This document shows, piece after piece, positions 45,655 through 55,938 of a stretch of DNA of 64,000 bases. Numbering within the stretch: position 1 is the stretch's first letter; each line of letters opens with the position of its first letter. The stretch comes from Tetrastigma voinierianum. Lineage: Eukaryota; Streptophyta; Magnoliopsida; Vitales; Vitaceae. The stretch is taken from contig JAEQBH010000649.1 of NCBI GenBank assembly GCA_016808115.1, positions 1,116,001-1,180,000 of the forward strand, in the 5' to 3' direction. Under the pieces are notes generated by a model. The model worked only from the letters and a program-made list of their open reading frames with translations. It did not search any database and was not told the DNA's origin. Both the position numbers and the translations under genes were made by a program.

Positions 45655-45980
45655 GAATATATGAACGAATGAATGTATGCACGAGAAAAATATAAGAATA
45701 TATGTATTATAGAGAAATATGAGAACCGTAATATGAAGCTACAAATATGAGAACTAATACGTATTAAAAGTAATGATATTATATATATTGCATACAATCA
45801 TGATAACAATAGTTATTCATGCTTATGAGATATGTGTACGAAATGTAATAAAACGTATTGCTTGTATCCGATCAAGTAGAGGATAGATTGGCATGCCATT
45901 GTAAAGAATAAGTTTCAAAGATTTTCTGATATCTGTGGTCTGTAAAGGGTCACCACAAATAGCTTCTTCTGCCCTTTTCA

Positions 45981-46175
45981 TAGATGGTCATTGTCTTGAA
46001 CAATGATAACAGCGCCTTCGGGCCCTTCATAGATGGTCATTGTCTTGAACAATGATAACAACGCCTTCGGCCCTTTATAGATGGTCATTGTCTCGTACAA
46101 TGATAACAGCGCCTCCGGGCCCTTTATAGACCACTGTTGCATAAAGGAGTACAGCCGCCACGTGCCCTTCATAGT
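45981..46175 (+). repeat. 49-bp tandem repeat in S-long, three copies and a partial
   Basis: TAGATGGTCATTGTCTTG begins at 45981, 46030 and 46078 (spacing 49 and 48). Each copy has an inverted stretch, CATTGTCTTGAACAATG, that can form a hairpin. A diverged partial copy starts near 46127. Confidence 0.9.
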
Positions 46176-46279
46176 TTCCGCATTCACTTCGGGTATTTAC
46201 AAGCATGAAAGTGAAAGTAATATGAAACGTATAACATGAAAACAGTTTATGAAATTAGTACAAGTATGAATATGGTAAA

Positions 46280-47060
46280 GATCTGAAAGTACCTACGGGT
46301 ACCTTTGTACATGTTCTATAAGATCACAGTACCTCTGTGATCTATTCTCGAGTACCTACAAGTACTTTTGTACCAGTATAAGTTCTGTAGTACCTCCACG
46401 GGTACTCTATCCGAATACAAGTACATGTTCTATAATACAAGTATAAGATCTGAAATACAAGTACATGCTCCGTAAAACAAGTATAAGATCTGTAAGACAA
46501 GAATAAGTTCTGTAACACAAGTATAAGATCCGTAAGACAAGTATATGCTCAGAAGACGTATAAGATTCAAATACAAGAATAAGTTCAGTAATCAAAGTAT
46601 GTTCCGTAAGACCGGATATGCTTCGTAGTGTTAAGTATAAGATAATGGTACCAAGATAAGTTTTGTAGTACTTACTTCGTACTTTCAGATAAGGATAAGT
46701 TCCGCGAATACCGTGATATGTTCCGCACACTGGTAGCATCTACGCGTACCCTCCAAACAAGGGTAATCTCCGTGAGTATACAAGCCCCATGGTATATAAG
46801 CTTTGGTAGTACCTAAGGGTATCTCAGATAATCATAAGTCCTGCGGAACTCCTACCTGAGACGAGAGATATAAGTACGAGTATGTGGATAAGGCATCGCC
46901 CCGACGTAGTTCAAGTATATGTTCTCGGGGAGACCGAATAAGTATACGCCTCGATACAAGCATAAGTATGTATCCTACGGAGATTGAATAAGAATAAGTT
47001 CACATCGCATAAGATCCAAAAAGCATAAGTTTATTGGCGCGGATACTATGCATGTAAATG
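46280..47060 (+). repeat. Short dispersed repeats ACAAGTATAAG in S-long
   Basis: At least 20 diverged copies of a ~22-base unit (for example ACAAGTATAAGATCTGTAAG) follow each other, mixed with GTACCT(A/C)-containing blocks of about 45 bases near 46290-46400. Confidence 0.75.
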
Positions 47061-47529
47061 TGTTATATGAATTCATGAAGATTGCGATATCTCGGCATCG
47101 TTATATGCTTACATGATTCAATATAAAATGTAATGTGTATCTCGTATAAGTTATAAGATATGCTTCCACTAAGCGTAAAGCTTAGCACAAAGCCATCCCA
47201 CAGAAGAGGTCACTGATCCTGACACAATAAGCCAAAGACACTAGTAGGTGCACTACACGGTTCCGCACTCGATTTGTAATTGTAAAAGTACAATTTTTTA
47301 TGCAAATGGGACTCGCATATTTGTATAGATTTTGATGGGACACTACCCGGTGGTAGTTCTTTGATATGTATATGATATTTTGATTCCGTTATAAGACTTG
47401 GTCAGCTCACGTGTATAAGTTCACTATATTAAAAAAAAAAAAATCAAAAGAGTCCCGCAGGAAGAATCTTCGCACTGAACTTCTGCTCGGGTCCGCCAAT
47501 CGGATTAGACCGGGAATCGGGGTGTGACA

Positions 47530-47894
47530 GTCCCAATCTCGGACCCATAAATACAGGGCACCTCTTGGTCCCTTTACTCTTATGAACCATTTTTGGTTCC
47601 ATTCGTCAACGAATCACTGTGACACCAAAACACCCAACAAAACCCAAAGACATCAGTCCCAAGATGAAAACCAAACCTCAACACAGTCCGGGATTGTCCT
47701 GAACCCGTCCCAAAAAGTTCCAATATTCAATCCCGAACTCTTAGGACTAAATCACATGGCTAATCATGGCCCCGAAGAAAATTCATGCCATTAAATGACT
47801 TTTAGGCTAAAAATAATCCAAGTAGAAAATTTCTCACTCCTCGTGGGAAGCTATAAACTCTAAGATTTTCGTACCGATGAGTCAAAAAACTCAT
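47530..47894 (-). repeat. CHR1 5' LTR, second part
   Basis: It matches 3' LTR positions about 6545-6880, including GCCATTAAATG and GCTAAAAATAAT. It breaks off where Z2 begins at about 47895; the remainder lies beyond the right edge. The plus frame at 47582-47794 is fortuitous. Confidence 0.8.
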
Positions 47895-50845
47895 TGAATT
47901 TTTAGTCCATTTTTCTCGATCTTCATTCCAATGAATTGTTTGTTTTATGCAGAAATATGTATCATTTACCAAATTTATTACGTAAACTTATAGCAAAAAT
48001 GAAAATTTAGCAAGGATCAAGTGAAAGTGCCACGGCTGAAGGTGAGGTCACAACAAAGAATCGTTCACTACCGTGTCATACTATACTTTAATGAAAAGTA
48101 GCTGGGCGAGAATAAAAGAGATGTTCTGTGGCAGAAAAGGGGCTTCAAGATTTCATGTCGCGACACCATTCTCGAGGTCGCTACACCAAAGGAAGACAAC
48201 TCTGGTTGCAACAGAGAATTGAGGTCGTGACTACGAAAGGCTGATGACTAAGCTTACAAGGTCTATACCAGGAAATTTAAGGTTGCGACAAAAATATAAG
48301 TTGAAGACTCCAATCGAAGTCGTGACCAAGAATTCATGTCGTGACATACATTTAAGCAACTGGGACAAGATCATAGATAAGAAAAGCCACCATTAATGTC
48401 ACGACACCGTTTCGAGGTCGCAACACAGAAAGAAAACATTATTGGTAGCAATAGAAAATTGATGTTGCAACAAAAATGTGAGTTGAGGACACCAATCGAG
48501 GTCGCGACCAGGAATTCATGTCGATATAAAACATTGAATAGTTAAAACATGTTGCAACTAAGTTTGAGCCACTACGACAAAAACAGCAGAAGGACCACCA
48601 CTCGGCCAGACACAACTTTCTAAGTCGCAACCCGAAAAAAAGAAGTCGGTGGACCATGGATCAAATGGCATAACGTAAAGGGTGTCGTGACATAAAAGAG
48701 GTCATGACATAAAGGTGAACTATCTGGCCGTGACGTTTAAGTCACGACCAATGAAAGAAGCTGAATTAAGAAGAAACTGTTGTGACTAAGAAATGAGGTT
48801 GCGACAGGATGGGGAGAAATTATGTTGCGACATAAATTTTAGCAAGGAGAAGAAACGATTAGGTCGCAACCTAAATCCCATGTCGCGACAAGACAATGAA
48901 AAGGCAAACAATTTTAAGTCACAACAGGAAAAGGGGAGCTGTGACCAAGAATGAGCGGCTGACAACAGAAATGATGTCACTACAGCGAATCGAGGTCGCG
49001 ACATAAAAATGCAGCAGACAGCAAACAATTATGTCGCGACATAAAATTGAGGTCACGACATATATTTCATCAAAGGGAAGAACAGTCAGGTCGCAACCAG
49101 AAATAGGAAATTGAATGGAAACTATTGAGATTGAGAAATGAGGTCGAAGATTGACGGAAGGAAAAATGGTCGCGAAGATGCATTTGAGGTCGCGATGAAT
49201 TGCAAAGGATTAAAGAAACTACTTGGTCGCAACCTAATGTCCACGTCGCAACAAGAAAACAAGCAGACCAACAATTTTGAGTCGCGATTTGCTTGAAGGC
49301 TCAAGACAACTAAATGATGTTGCAACCTGAAAGAGAAGTTGCGATCAAGAAGCAAAGAGGCTGACAACAGAAATGATGTCACGACATCAAATCAAGGTCA
49401 CGACACAGAAATGTAGTAAAGGCAGAGAGAGTCAGGTCGCGACATCAAATTGAGGTCACGATACCAATTCCTGGAAAAAGAAAATGGGGGTCACAACCGT
49501 GAGTCTACCACCGCCAACTAACATAATCAATGCATAAAGAATTCATGTTACCACTAATCAAATTGCAATCAAGAAACAAGTCACAACAAAACATCAAGTC
49601 GTGAGTCAACAATTGCAAGAACAAAGTGAAAGAACGCGGAAACCAGCCTCGAGGTAACGGCTGCACTTGACAAAGTTAGACGAGGATTTGCGTCACTAAT
49701 ATCGTCGTGTCGCCATTTCAAACGTAGGGTCGGGCCATTATTTTAGGAAATCCACCCGGAGCCTTGGAATCGTGCCCAATTTATGAAGGTTATAACAAAG
49801 GCGACACAATTTTAGTAAAGCAAATTTTCCATTTTTCCCCTAAACCCATTTTTCTCTAGGAGGACGAGGCACTCACCGTATATCAGAGAATAGACTTTCT
49901 TTTCTTTTATTTTCTTTTCCTTTTCCTGATCCAACCAGCAATTTGTTAGAATGTAGAAGCTGGATTTAATTTTTATTCTCTTCAATTACTACTATCAATG
50001 AAGTTCGCATAATTTTTCACCTCGCTTCTTCCAGGGAATTATAGTTACAGTGGATGTTCTGGATCAATACTCCATTTTAGATTATGATTCTATAATTGAG
50101 AAGCACAACTTCAATAGATTGGATTTATTGTTAGCTACAGTCTTTTCTGCATGAATTAGAGAGAGAATTAATTGATTGAATTTATTTTGGTTGATGTTAT
50201 CAATGGGGCCTGCTCCCCAATAAGAGTATCGAATACCTTCCACAAGGATCCCGCCCTCGATTGTGGAGACCCTTGAGTGACACGTAGACGGGAGATTCCC
50301 GAGAGTTTGGAACATTCATTTGCGGGTATGTTAGACTACCATTGGAAGAACTATCGAAGCTCTTCAGAGTTCACTTGATAAATTCCCAGTTCACTCATAA
50401 TTGATGTCGGGAAGTGGAATAATTATCACTTAAATAACTCTATATTTCACCCTAATCCGTTGGAAAGCTCCTAAACCTCGTGTTAGCCGAGATCTAATCA
50501 AGGGAATGGAAATATCCACTAGATTTAAAGGATGAGTCATCAATCAAGTTGTAGAAATTTTGCAACAACCTTTACTTGGGAAGCAAGAAATCTGCAGTCT
50601 CAAGAAATGGGTATGAAGTATTGAGAAAGAAAAATACCCAGATCTTGTTAAGATTGTGCATAGTACAAGTAACTTGTTAGGACCCGTCTTCGAGAGTAAG
50701 AAGGACCTCTAGTCGAATTACGGAGAAATCCAACCGCATTGTCAGCATCTCGACAAATCCAACCAAGAAAAACAAGTAACAATGTGCATGATGGGGCAGA
50801 AATTGGCTATTTCACAATACTTCTTTGATAGTGTTCATTTCTCAC
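47895..50845 (+). repeat. Z2 5' LTR, first part
   Basis: It shares with Z1 the start (AGTCCATTTTTCT, then TTATGCAGAAAT), the GTCGCGAC array and the segment near 50600 (ATGAAGTATTGAGAAAGAAA against 20855). It ends at the X2 insertion. Minus frames of 70-90 codons at 48439-49382 come from the repeat array and have no family match. Confidence 0.8.
48045..49640 (+). repeat. GTCGCGAC palindrome array in the Z2 LTR
   Basis: About 50 copies of the octamer or near copies lie at irregular 15-70-base spacing over 1.6 kb. Exact GTCGCGAC occurs near 48153, 48501, 48883, 48995, 49033 and 49437. Variants are nearly all C-to-T or G-to-A at the two CpG sites (GTCACGAC, GTCGTGAC, GTCGCAAC, GTTGCGAC, GTTGCAAC). 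Flanks again alternate between an ATGTCG type and an AGGTCG type. Confidence 0.88.
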
Positions 50846-51164
50846 TGATTAGTGCCCAAAAAGTGCTATTTTGAACCCTATTTATTATAGGTTTTGAGTG
50901 CTTTTTGTGTGCTAATCATGCTAATTAACCCGATTTACACAATAAGGTCCCTACTATTCTACTGATCACATTTTGTGGCAATTTTTGCAGTTTTTGTGAG
51001 CTAATCATGCCAATATTGTTGAGTCGATCCAAGAACGAAGAATTCGAGTCAAACTCAACATCATAGATCAGAGACTAGAAGGAAAGAAGAGAGGAAAATA
51101 GAAGAAAATGAAAGAGAAGCAAGAGAACAAGTACAATGGAACAAGAGTCGCAGAAATCGACTTT

Positions 51165-51410
51165 TCGCCAGGTTAGCGAAAATTCAATCGTGGATAGCTT
51201 AAATTTCACTTCGCTATTCAGAATTTCGCCAGCCAAATGTCACTACTCTTAGCGAAAATTCCTATTTTCGCTACTCACGAAAATTCCCGCTAGCTAGCTA
51301 GCTCGCTAGCTGGGGCGAAACACCGGCTCTCCAGCGAAATTTTCCATTCAAGCACATCTGGTGATTTCGCTAGCTAGCGAAAATTTTGAGCCTTAGCGAA
51401 ACTAATCGCC
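51165..51410. repeat. TTCGCTA/TAGCGAA motif cluster in X2 5' LTR
   Basis: Copies such as TTCGCTAGCTAGCGAAAATT, GTTAGCGAAAATTC and TTAGCGAAAATTCC, partly degraded to AGCTTAAATT, precede the TATA-like motif by about 100 to 350 bases. Confidence 0.8.
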
Positions 51411-51518
51411 TTGTCATGCTTTTTGTAATTAATGCCAACCGACTTCAATTTTTGGTGTATTACTGGCTCTTAAGTTAGCCAAATTGTTAGGCTTTGTATT
51501 TTCACACATTTGGGTTGG

Positions 51519-51529
51519 CTATATAAGCC
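51519..51529 (+). promoter_or_regulatory. TATA-like core promoter of X2
   Basis: CTATATAAGCC lies within the imperfect palindrome TTGGCTATATAAGCCAA, about 850 bases before the LTR end. The same element, on the corresponding strand, is present in X3, both X1 LTRs and both solo X LTRs, so it is conserved in the family. That it directs transcription is inferred. Confidence 0.6.
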
Positions 51530-52375
51530 AACTATAAGTTTGTAACCCTAACTTTAATTTTCAAGAATATCTCGCAAGTAACTTTCTCTATTTTCTTTTC
51601 GCTTCTCTCTCCTCTTCTCTCCCTTTCGTTGCAAACACCTCCGATGACAACTGGAGGATGAGCGGCTAAACCACTTCCTCTTGAAGTAAAAGGTCAGCCG
51701 TGAGATCTTTAGGTCAAGCCGGTGGTTCCCCGTTTCATGCAAAGAGTTTTGTCATTTTTGGTTCCCAAATCTTCAACCCCTGTGTTTTTAGCTTTTTTCG
51801 ATTTAATTTTCTTAAAGGCCAATACTTCTCCATGCTTGTAATCCGCAGCATATTGATGAGATGTAATTGCGGGTTCTTTAGATGGTCTTTACGAGCCACT
51901 GAGGTAGGTTAAGGGGTTAGGGTTTCAAACTGTAAAAGGGCCATAGATGCATGCTACCTGTATTGACTCAAATAGGAGTTGTTTCAAGGGTGAGGTTTGC
52001 TAGTTAAACATAGATCCGGTTATGCCATGGACTATAGGTTGCATGTCATAACGCGAGGAAATTAACCCGGGGACCTCTCAGTTAGCCTAGGACCTTAAAC
52101 CTAGTGGCCCAATGCTTCAAGGAGTTCTTTTCTTATTTTTCTTCATTTTATTTTCAGTTGCAAACCATCCACTTCCCCTCGTTTTTTAACCAAAACCCCA
52201 AAATCCAAATTTAATTCACCACTTCATTTCATTCAAATCATTTCATTTAAGAAAACCCATCCTCGTGTTCGACCCCAGACCGCTATGCCGCAGCAGCTTG
52301 ATTAACGGCAAGAGGGAGGAACTACTTGATACAAATTTTGTTGATTCCGCTCACCCTACCGTGGCACGAATCAAA

Positions 52376-52390
52376 TGGCGCCGCTGCCGG
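52376..52390 (+). other. X2 primer binding site (tRNA-Asp)
   Basis: TGGCGCCGCTGCCGG starts two bases after the LTR and matches the complement of the tRNA-Asp 3' end except for one base in the readable part. Confidence 0.88.
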
Positions 52391-52593
52391 ATGGTGCTCT
52401 AGCTAAGTGACTAGTCAGTGGAACACTTGTGATCCTCATCACAAGTACCGTGAATTGCTTATATTTTACCCGGCCATTTTTTCTTCATAAAAAAAAAAAA
52501 AAAAAAACAAGCCTTGCAGATCAGCTTGTTGTTTTGGTGGTGGTCCCATTTCTACCGCAAGATTGCATTTCCAAAGGGTCTGAATCGAGAGAA

Positions 52594-53190
52594 AATGGAA
52601 CCCCATATGAAGAGCAATACAAATGAGGGTAACCCTAGAGCTTACATGACAATGAGGGACTATAGGAACCTCGCATGGCAAAATCAAGAACCCTTGGGGG
52701 AGAATCCAACCAACAGTCTATGAGGACTATAGGAGACCAATGGATGAGTGCACTGCTCATAGTGTTCCTCAACTTATCCACCTCCTCCACATCCACAAAG
52801 ATGCTTTGTTCCAAATTTCAACCACAAATTCACCCTCCCCAATTGAGCAAGCAATTCTAGACCTTACCAACCGGTGGGTGATGTCGTGGTAGAACAAAAG
52901 GAATTCAATGCCCAATTTAGTGAAAAATCCATACCGAGAATTCCTCGGACCAAAGATTAGACGGGTCAACATTGATTTTTGAAAGCATAAATGGACAACC
53001 TCGCAAGATTCCATTGAAGACCTAATTGATCAACAACAATGTCCACCAGAGGAGGATTGTCAAAGTGACATAATGGCAGAGGAGCAAAGGTGAACAACAA
53101 CCACACCAGGAGCGATAGAGGATTTATTTAATTATCTCGGCGGATCGATGAATCCTCGATATGTGTGATGTTGTTTTTCCAAGGGAGAAC
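52594..53190 (+). pseudogene. gag: X2 gag remnant, internally deleted
   Basis: A frame from ATG 52594 reads MEPHMKSNTNEGNPRAYMTM, then RDYRNLAWQNQEPLGENP with a stop at 52721. At 52845-52920 another frame reads EQAILDLTKPVGDVVVEQKE and FNAQFSEK. This is related to the C-terminal X1 gag text near 28380 and 26815 (AILNLSKVV, EEQKVFN). The large central gag domain present in X1 is missing between the two blocks. Downstream text to 53190 shows only fragments. The element cannot make a full Gag as written. Neighbouring features are the PBS and a non-coding internal region. Confidence 0.7.
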
Positions 53191-53824
53191 CAAGAAGAAA
53201 TTCAGCTTTGCCGATCGAGGAGGGCAAGAAACAAAAGCAAAGGGAAGTGCCCAAAAAGAATGTCATTCAACCAAACCCCATAGATTTGGACACCACTGCC
53301 ACTGCCCAAGACACCAAATACCCACGCGCAGCTCCCCGATGACCGCATATATTCTACCTTCACTTCCAGACTCACAAACTCAACACCTGCAAAGAAACTT
53401 CAAAAGTCAAGTAGCCTCAAAGCTAAGTCCAACCCAATGATGTCATGCAGAACATCAAGAGCTAGTGGCCATTGTCGCTTTTTGCCACCATCAAAGAAGA
53501 TGGCAACCGCCTTGCCATCAGATGGCAATGCTGGTTCGGGTGCGGGTTCGGGTTTGGAGCACCCTAATCTCGGCATTTCTAAAGTTCCCCCACTTTTGTT
53601 TTTAATTTGTCTTGTTTAGTTTTTATTTTATCGTATTTTATTTTGATTTCATAATTTTCTTTAGTTTTCAATTTTTAGTTAATTTATGTTTTTAGATTAA
53701 TTTTTACTCTTCTACAATTTTTCTTGCATTAATTTTTGCAGTTTTAGTGAAATTTTGGAGCTTATTGAAGAAATTGGAAAGGAAATGAAGACAGGACTTA
53801 AGAATTATATTTAAAATTTCTAAA

Positions 53825-54159
53825 TTCTAGCGAAATGTGAAATTTTCGCTATAGGCTAGAATTTTCACAGCAATAAATTTCGCTAGCTTAGCGAAAAATC
53901 CCGTGAGAGTTAATGAAAAATTTCGCTAGAACAAGGTCTAGCGAAATGGATCACCATAGCGAAATTCCTAGCTTAAATCAACGCCTTTCCACTACAAGAC
54001 AAATAAAGGCACAAATATTTCCAATTTGTTTTTTTTTTCTTCTTCTTTTTATATTAAAAAAAAAAAAATCAAAAACCGTTTGTTTTTTTTTATATATATA
54101 TTATTTTTATTTCAAAAAAAATTAGTTTTTTTTTATATATATTATTTAAAAAAAAATCG

Positions 54160-54204
<45 letters not shown>

Positions 54205-54430
54205 AATTTGAAAAAAATAATAATAATAATAAATAAATAAAAAAAATTTTGTTTTTTATTTTTATTTTTAGTTTTAATTATTAATTATTTTATTTCAGTT
54301 TCAAAAAAAAAAAAAAAAAAAATCAAAAAATTTCCTATTAGACATAGCGACTTTCAGTGGTTACTTAAATACGATTTTCACTAAGCCAATAATTTTCGCT
54401 AGCTTAGCGAAAATTTTTCGCTATGCCCCA
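53825..54430. repeat. TTCGCTA/TAGCGAA palindromes inside X2
   Basis: Intact examples are TTTCGCTAGCTTAGCGAAA (53877-53897) and TTTTCGCTAGCTTAGCGAAA (54397-54416), with several half sites (TCTAGCGAAAT, ATAGCGAAATTCC). They lie in two groups on either side of an AT-rich block. Confidence 0.85.
54162..54201. repeat. (TA)n microsatellite
   Basis: About 20 uninterrupted TA units stand within an A/T-rich block of X2. Confidence 0.97.
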
Positions 54431-55938
54431 CGCACCTCCACTTGCTTTCGCTCATAATCCTTTCATCCAACCCATTTTAGGCGTTCTTGGTGTTCGTTGG
54501 AAGCTTAGAGAGTCTAGAATCCAAATATGACCAGAAAGAACATTTTTGACAATTTTATGAAAGTGTAATTTTAAAAATGGTCCAACTGGTCACTTTTTTT
54601 CTCTCTTTTCTTCTCCTAACTTGTATATTTGAAGCCCAACGGGAGGAATAAGGTGTCGATGGAAAGTTTGCGAAGCTTGTCTAGCAAATGATCACATCTC
54701 ATCATGGAGGTAACACTTCCTTCTAATTTTCCATTCCTAGTCCCATTTCTGACACCGAGATGTCTGGGTCAGGGAGATAGCAAAGGGAAGTGGATTTTGT
54801 ATTTATGTTTGTTATTATTTTGCGCAAGCCCATTTTGCGATGTTTAGTGGCTTGCTGGGTCCCCTTTCTATAAGTTGTTATACTTACAATTACTTTTTTC
54901 AAAATTTGGGCCCGTTTTGCAACAAAATTTTTTGTGGTTTTCGCTTAACCCGTGGTTTGAAAAATTGAAAGCTGTCCAATTCCTATTGATGTTAGATTGG
55001 TTCCATGCTTATTTGAGTGAATGATTAGTTGAATTCTTATTGATTTCCCACCTTTTCTTCTTCCACCTTAGCTAACCACACACAAAGCTAACATTAGATT
55101 TCAATGATGTCGAAAAACCGTGCACCCTCCCCACTCAGACAACTCACCCTAGTTTCATCAATCGCCTTTAATAGGTTAAGGGACCGTGGAAAAAGAAAAA
55201 GAAGAAAAGAAAAAGATATGAAAAGAAAGAAAAAGAAAAGAAAAAGAATAAAAATTGCAAAGCTTTGCCTTGAAACCCGAGCACCCGGCCCAGGGGTATA
55301 TGGCTAAGTTTTAAAGTTTCTGGGTGTCTCTAAACCTTCACTGTCAGATCACCGACTTAGTGTTCGGGTTACATGGTGGATGGGTGGAGTTTAGCAGTTG
55401 TAGGTGCTGGAGCCTCGAAATCATTCAAGTCCCGGTGAAACCCGAAGAGTTTGTGGTCGAAAAGATCCTTATGACTTCTAAGTGTCTCAAGCCTTAATCG
55501 GTTGGGAGTCATCGGTGGATCCTCGCTAATGGACTTTGTGAGGTCGATTCTCAGCATTGCACCCCACAACGCAAAAGGAATTGTGGAATAAGAGGTGGGT
55601 CCTGGACTATTTAGGTTGGTTAACATTCTAGGTCGGTAGTATTTAGGTTTGGGGAGAGTGCGCTTGATGGGGCTTTATCATGGAAAGTCGATCGAATAAA
55701 CACTTAGATTTCGTGGAAGTTTCTCGCTGAGTCAACAGAAGGAAGCTCTTTGACACTCAATTTTGTATGGCATTTATTCTCATGATAGTTATTGGACATG
55801 GCTTTGATGATTTTTCCCAGGGTTAGGCATTACTCATTCACAACTTTGAAATATAATTTTGTGCATATTATTTTGTTATCGTTAGATGTTTCTTTCTTTC
55901 TTTCATTGTTAAGGGACTAGCAATGTGTAGGTTAGGTG

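Larger units (their letters stand above)
43992..47529 (+). mobile_element. S-long: 3538-bp solo LTR of the S family
   Basis: It begins TATAACACCCCAAAATATACC (the first 11 bases pair with the end GGGGTGTGACA, and TA at the start is a mutated TG). It is flanked by the perfect duplication GTCCC. No PBS, gag or pol text is inside. The first ~450 bases and the last ~350 match S-short. The 2.3 kb between them, absent from S-short, holds a TA microsatellite, three copies of a 49-bp unit and many short ACAAGTATAAG-type repeats. Long minus-strand frames (204 codons at 45797-45183 and 110 at 46739-46407) come from these repeats and are not genes. Confidence 0.85.
50846..52373 (+). repeat. X2 5' LTR
   Basis: It begins TGATTAGTGCCC and ends GTGGCACGAATCA, with inverted termini (TGATTAGTGCC against TGATTCGTGCC). 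It is 1528 bp and nearly identical in long blocks to the 3' LTR, with clustered differences between. It contains TTCGCTA-type motifs at 51165-51410, a TATA-like motif at 51519-51529 and the CAGACCGCTATG stretch near 52280. Confidence 0.93.
53191..55938 (+). other. X2 internal non-coding region
   Basis: It replaces gag-pol. From 53191 to 53580 several short frames occur, with a GSG-type simple stretch near 53530-53560. From 53595 to 53720 the DNA is T-rich, as in the X1 spacer (inverse strand). TTCGCTA-type palindromes occur at 53825-53965 and 54345-54430, outside any LTR. Between them is an A/T-rich block with a TA microsatellite (54162-54201) and A runs. From about 55018 the sequence is the family 3' non-coding region with a purine run at 55190-55250 and a GTGTAGGTTAGGTG tract before the LTR. 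Confidence 0.75.

Noticed and set aside
45183..45797. A 204-codon minus-strand frame, the longest in the window
   Set aside because: It runs through the TA microsatellite (Tyr/Ile repeats) and lies inside S-long. Composition is low-complexity and there is no domain text.
46407..46739. A 110-codon minus-strand frame rich in Tyr, Leu and Ser
   Set aside because: It is the translation of the ACAAGTATAAG tandem repeats in S-long.
48045..49640. Centromeric or subtelomeric satellite
   Set aside because: There is no fixed monomer length; only an octamer recurs at irregular spacing, and the array lies inside an LTR that occurs twice in the window.
53165..53619. Two plus-strand frames (91 and 60 codons) as X2-specific accessory genes
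   Set aside because: No motif, no relation to X1 frames, and a simple GSG-coding repeat in the second; chance frames cannot be excluded.
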